Assembly: GCA_021787735.1 (NCBI GenBank)
Contig: JAJYLL010000038.1
Span: 1-41,630, forward strand
DNA: 41,630 bases
Reading direction: 5' to 3'
DNA from: Acidobacteriota bacterium
GTDB taxonomy: Bacteria; Acidobacteriota; Terriglobia; UBA7540
Position 1 is the first letter of the stretch, and each line of letters opens with the position of its first letter. The translations under genes and the position numbers were made by a program. This document shows positions 39,411-41,630 of this stretch, piece after piece. Under the pieces are notes generated by a model. That model saw only the letters and a list, made by a program, of their open reading frames with translations, searched no databases and was not told the origin of the DNA.

Positions 39411-39812
39411 TTATTGACCCACTATCGAAGAAAATCATTTCCCCAAAATCCATGTCACGGATGACGTGTGATAACCGCCCCTCCCACAAGCAAAACCTGA
39501 GTAGGCCGTTATTATGGTTTGGCTTTTGCCAGCGCAACCAACTCCCGGACCATATGCCAATTGGAATTTACCTTAACAGTCGCTTTTAACTTCTCGCCGC
39601 CAGAGAACCGAAAGTGGTTCTTCCCGGTCTTCTCGTCGAGAAATTGCTGGCTTAACTTGCGCGGCTTGTTGCACTCACTGTCGGCCTTGCCTGGGCTTGG
39701 GATCCCCCGCTGCGAAAAGACTCGCGGAAGTTATGCTGAGAAATTTGCGTCGGTCCATCGGCGTTCCCCTGCTATCCCAGCGTGAGCAGGGCAATCTGAT
39801 GTCCCGTGATGC
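39411..39812. other. Intergenic region with a coding-like minus-strand fragment
   Basis: About 400 bp between convergent genes. On the minus strand an open stretch of about 70 codons ends at TAA 39512-39514; its last part reads HFRFSGGEKLKATVKVNSNW and HMVRELVALAKAKP, which looks like a real protein end, but there is no start codon or ribosome binding site. It may be the tail of a lost gene. The right end holds the hairpin at 39781. Confidence 0.35.
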
Positions 39813-39817
39813 TCACG
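39781..39817 (-). terminator. Inverted repeat across the sulfatase stop codon
   Basis: CGTGAGCA (39781-39788) pairs perfectly with TGCTCACG (39810-39817), and GGG/CCC pair further inside. The stop codon (39813-39815) lies in the stem. No T-run follows on the minus strand, so its role as a terminator is uncertain. Confidence 0.45.
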
Positions 39818-41342
39818 GATAGAGATGGCGCTCATCGATTTCAGCTTTGGGCTCGCCGGCTTCCACGATGCGCGCAATCAGCCTTTCCCGCAAGTAAGCT
39901 GCGATTTCGGGCAACGGCCGGTCACCATCGTAATGGACCAGTTCAGGCGGGTCTTGGCGGCCTGCCAGGTTCAGCAACTGATGAGGATCGGCAGCTAGGT
40001 TGTACATTTGATATTCCTGATAGTGCGTGCTGCCGGGATCGCGGCCTCCGTTGCCGTTGGGATCAACCACGCAATACGTCCATTGGTCAGTCCGCAAAGC
40101 CCTGGCCACCATCGATTCGCTGATCTGAATGAAGACCTCGTTCTGCCATTTTCTCCGGGCTTCTATCTGGTTAATTAGCGGCAGGAAACTCCGACCGTGC
40201 ATGGAAGCTGGTGCTGGCACACCGACCGCGGCCAGCAAGGTCGGAGCGATGTCGATCATGCTGACTAGACCCTCTACCTTCCGCGACTGGTTAAGCCCTG
40301 GCCCCTGCATGATCAGTGGTACATGAATTGAGCTTTCGTGAGGGCTCCGTTTGTATTCTGTGTTGCGAGTCCGGAAGTGGCAGCCGTGATCGCTCATGAA
40401 AACCACAATCGTGTTGTCCAGCAAGTTCTCTTCGGCAAGCGTCTTCAGGATGGTGCCGACAAATTCGTCGATGCTCTTGCAGTCGCCGTAGTAACCGGGA
40501 AGTTGTGCCTGCCAGTCACCGGGGAAGAAGCGCAAATCTTTGGGGGCAAAGGGATTCTGATAACGCGCGATGTAACCCTTGGGCGGCAGAAAGGCGTTGG
40601 CGTCGTTCTGCTGGTGAGGTTCCAGTTGCGAAACGACCAGCAGAAACGGCTTCTCATGCCGCTGCTTCAGGAAGCGTACCGCCAGGTTTGTGAGATAGTT
40701 GACCCGGTAAATCCCCTTGTAGTGCATCGGCTTTCCATCGCCATCCCAGATATCCCCTTCATAAGGATGGGAAGTCAACTCAAGCACATTTGAAGCTTCC
40801 CACAAGTCCAGGAACCCGCCGCGGTATTCTGGGGGCACATAACCCAGACTTTTCGGATCTCTGCCGGAAGCGGGGGCTAGGTGCCATTTCCCAATGTAGT
40901 TTGCCGTGTAGCCCTGGTTGCGAAGCACCGTTGCCAGTGTCACCGCGTCGGGCCGAAGACCCGGTCCGTTTTTCCAAACTCCTGTCTGCGTGGCATATTG
41001 GCCGGTGAACAAACAGGACCGCGAAGGAGCACACAGCGGCTGGTTTGTTATCGCATTCTGCATGCACACACCACGTTGGGCCATGGCCTCGATGTTTGGT
41101 GTCACCCCCATCGGATTCCGACTGTTCACACCTGCAAAATCCCAGCGAAACTCATCAGCATGAAGAATCACAATATTGGGATGCTTCTCTTTGGGACCAC
41201 CACTGGCTCCGCCTTCTGTACCTTGGGCCATTGCGCCTGTTGAAAGAGGAACCGAAGCGGCCGCGGCCACAAAAGATTTCTTTAGAAAGTCGCGACGGTT
41301 GGAAGAAGCCCCCGTGGATTTATCTCTTTTCCCAGTACTCAT
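39813..41342 (-). CDS. Tat-exported type I sulfatase
   Basis: This 509-residue protein has a twin-arginine signal (SNRRDFLKKSF, residues 14-24, then a hydrophobic stretch ending AMAQ). The sulfatase domain carries the formylglycine motif C104-A-P-S-R108 with the following GQYATQTG, the metal site HADEFRWD (D63), GKWHLAP, and FMSDHGCH. The Cys must be oxidised to formylglycine by an FGE or anSME enzyme not seen here. The target is probably a sulfated polysaccharide or small ester. Such enzymes also include choline sulfatases and phosphonate hydrolases. I chose the ATG at 41342, with GGAGGT about nine bases upstream, over a GTG at 41360 that overlaps this site. Confidence 0.93.
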   Translation of the reverse strand: MSTGKRDKSTGASSNRRDFLKKSFVAAAASVPLSTGAMAQGTEGGASGGPKEKHPNIVILHADEFRWDFAGVNSRNPMGVTPNIEAMAQRGVCMQNAITNQPLCAPSRSCLFTGQYATQTGVWKNGPGLRPDAVTLATVLRNQGYTANYIGKWHLAPASGRDPKSLGYVPPEYRGGFLDLWEASNVLELTSHPYEGDIWDGDGKPMHYKGIYRVNYLTNLAVRFLKQRHEKPFLLVVSQLEPHQQNDANAFLPPKGYIARYQNPFAPKDLRFFPGDWQAQLPGYYGDCKSIDEFVGTILKTLAEENLLDNTIVVFMSDHGCHFRTRNTEYKRSPHESSIHVPLIMQGPGLNQSRKVEGLVSMIDIAPTLLAAVGVPAPASMHGRSFLPLINQIEARRKWQNEVFIQISESMVARALRTDQWTYCVVDPNGNGGRDPGSTHYQEYQMYNLAADPHQLLNLAGRQDPPELVHYDGDRPLPEIAAYLRERLIARIVEAGEPKAEIDERHLYP

Positions 41343-41542
41343 TCTCACCTTACCTCCCACATTCTGGAAGCCTCAGCGGGCCAACTCGGACGCTGCGGGC
41401 ACTGCTGCAAATCTGGCAGATGTTGGAATTGCGTTTCAAGTCACTGGTTTCTGAGACATTGGCTTGGCGCGGTCTCCATCTCCAGAATTGTTTCCAGTTG
41501 CCGTTGAATAAATCTTTCGGTTCGCTGGTTTCTATTGGCATC

Positions 41543-41557
41543 TGCATAAATAATGCA
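41543..41557 (+). promoter_or_regulatory. Small palindrome upstream of the right-edge gene
   Basis: TGCAT (41543-41547) and ATGCA (41553-41557) form a perfect 5-bp palindrome around AAATA, about 30 bases before the next start codon. It could be an operator or lie near an element end; too short to be sure. Confidence 0.25.
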
Positions 41558-41585
41558 ATAGCATGTCCTTCAGGAGGGAACCTGT

Positions 41586-41630
41586 ATGCCCCGACTGAAG
41601 GGAAGTGCCGATCTGCTCGAGGACCGTCGC
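41586..41630 (+). CDS. Start of a gene, probably an IS630-type HTH/transposase ORF (partial)
   Basis: Only 15 codons are present: ATG then PRLKGSADLLEDRR, cut by the window end. AGGAGG lies about eight bases upstream, which makes the start credible. I recall this opening from helix-turn-helix proteins encoded by IS630-like elements (PKGSAxxLExRRxRA...). With so little sequence the family is a guess. Confidence 0.45.
   Translation, partial: MPRLKGSADLLEDRR

Noticed and set aside
1..41630. CRISPR arrays, rRNA genes, complete insertion sequences and origin-type repeats
   Set aside because: I looked for regularly spaced direct repeats, rRNA-like stretches and full transposase genes and saw none apart from the partial gene at the right edge.

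Overview
The window reads as chromosomal DNA of an acidobacterium-like Gram-negative bacterium. The supporting signs are the moderately high GC content, an Mla-type outer-membrane lipid system, futalosine-route menaquinone genes, Tat-exported enzymes, and several small proteins that I associate from memory with Acidobacteriota. The phylum is an inference; no rRNA is present to settle it.

Layout, left to right. (1) 1-3401: the end of mlaE, then mlaF, mlaD and an exported YqgE/AlgH-family protein, closed by a clear intrinsic terminator. (2) 3549-6271: a UbiA-type prenyltransferase (probable MqnP) and aminofutalosine synthase MqnE, with a small antisense gene between them. (3) 6301-9558: a GT-C membrane glycosyltransferase divergent from a cellulose-synthase-like GT2, then a small membrane protein. 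(4) 9811-12785: recG, rsmD and tRNA-Met(CAT), followed by a decayed tyrosine-integrase tail, which looks like the scar of an old integrated element. (5) 13494-21300 (+): a COG2984/4120/1101-type ABC transporter operon. It has a giant substrate-binding protein made of three tandem binding domains, a second single-domain binding protein, a STAS protein with an unknown C-terminal domain, permease and ATPase, then an RsbW-like kinase and an RsbV-like antagonist. (6) 33051-21447 (-): an eight-gene chemosensory operon in the order MCP, MCP, CheW, CheR-TPR, CheW, CheA-REC, CheB, response regulator. This is the Wsp (ABCDEFR) order, but the terminal GGDEF regulator is replaced by a receiver-PP2C phosphatase. 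(7) 33559-41342: an ABM-fold protein, Fcy1-like cytosine deaminase, zinc alcohol dehydrogenase, glycerol dehydrogenase, GYD protein, a small exported protein, a Tat-exported alpha/beta hydrolase and a Tat-exported sulfatase. The start of a probable transposase-type HTH gene lies at the right edge.

The most interesting part is the convergence of regions 5 and 6. The chemosensory array would control a PP2C phosphatase. The obvious candidate substrates, two STAS proteins with a conserved phosphorylatable Ser and their RsbW-like kinase, lie on the facing strand in the ABC-transporter operon. I infer one circuit: ligand sensing by the MCPs and possibly the multi-domain binding protein, CheA phosphorelay, PP2C activity, STAS/kinase partner switching, and control of transport or of an unseen sigma factor or effector. 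The individual families are known; the combination and the STAS-unknown fusion look undescribed to me.
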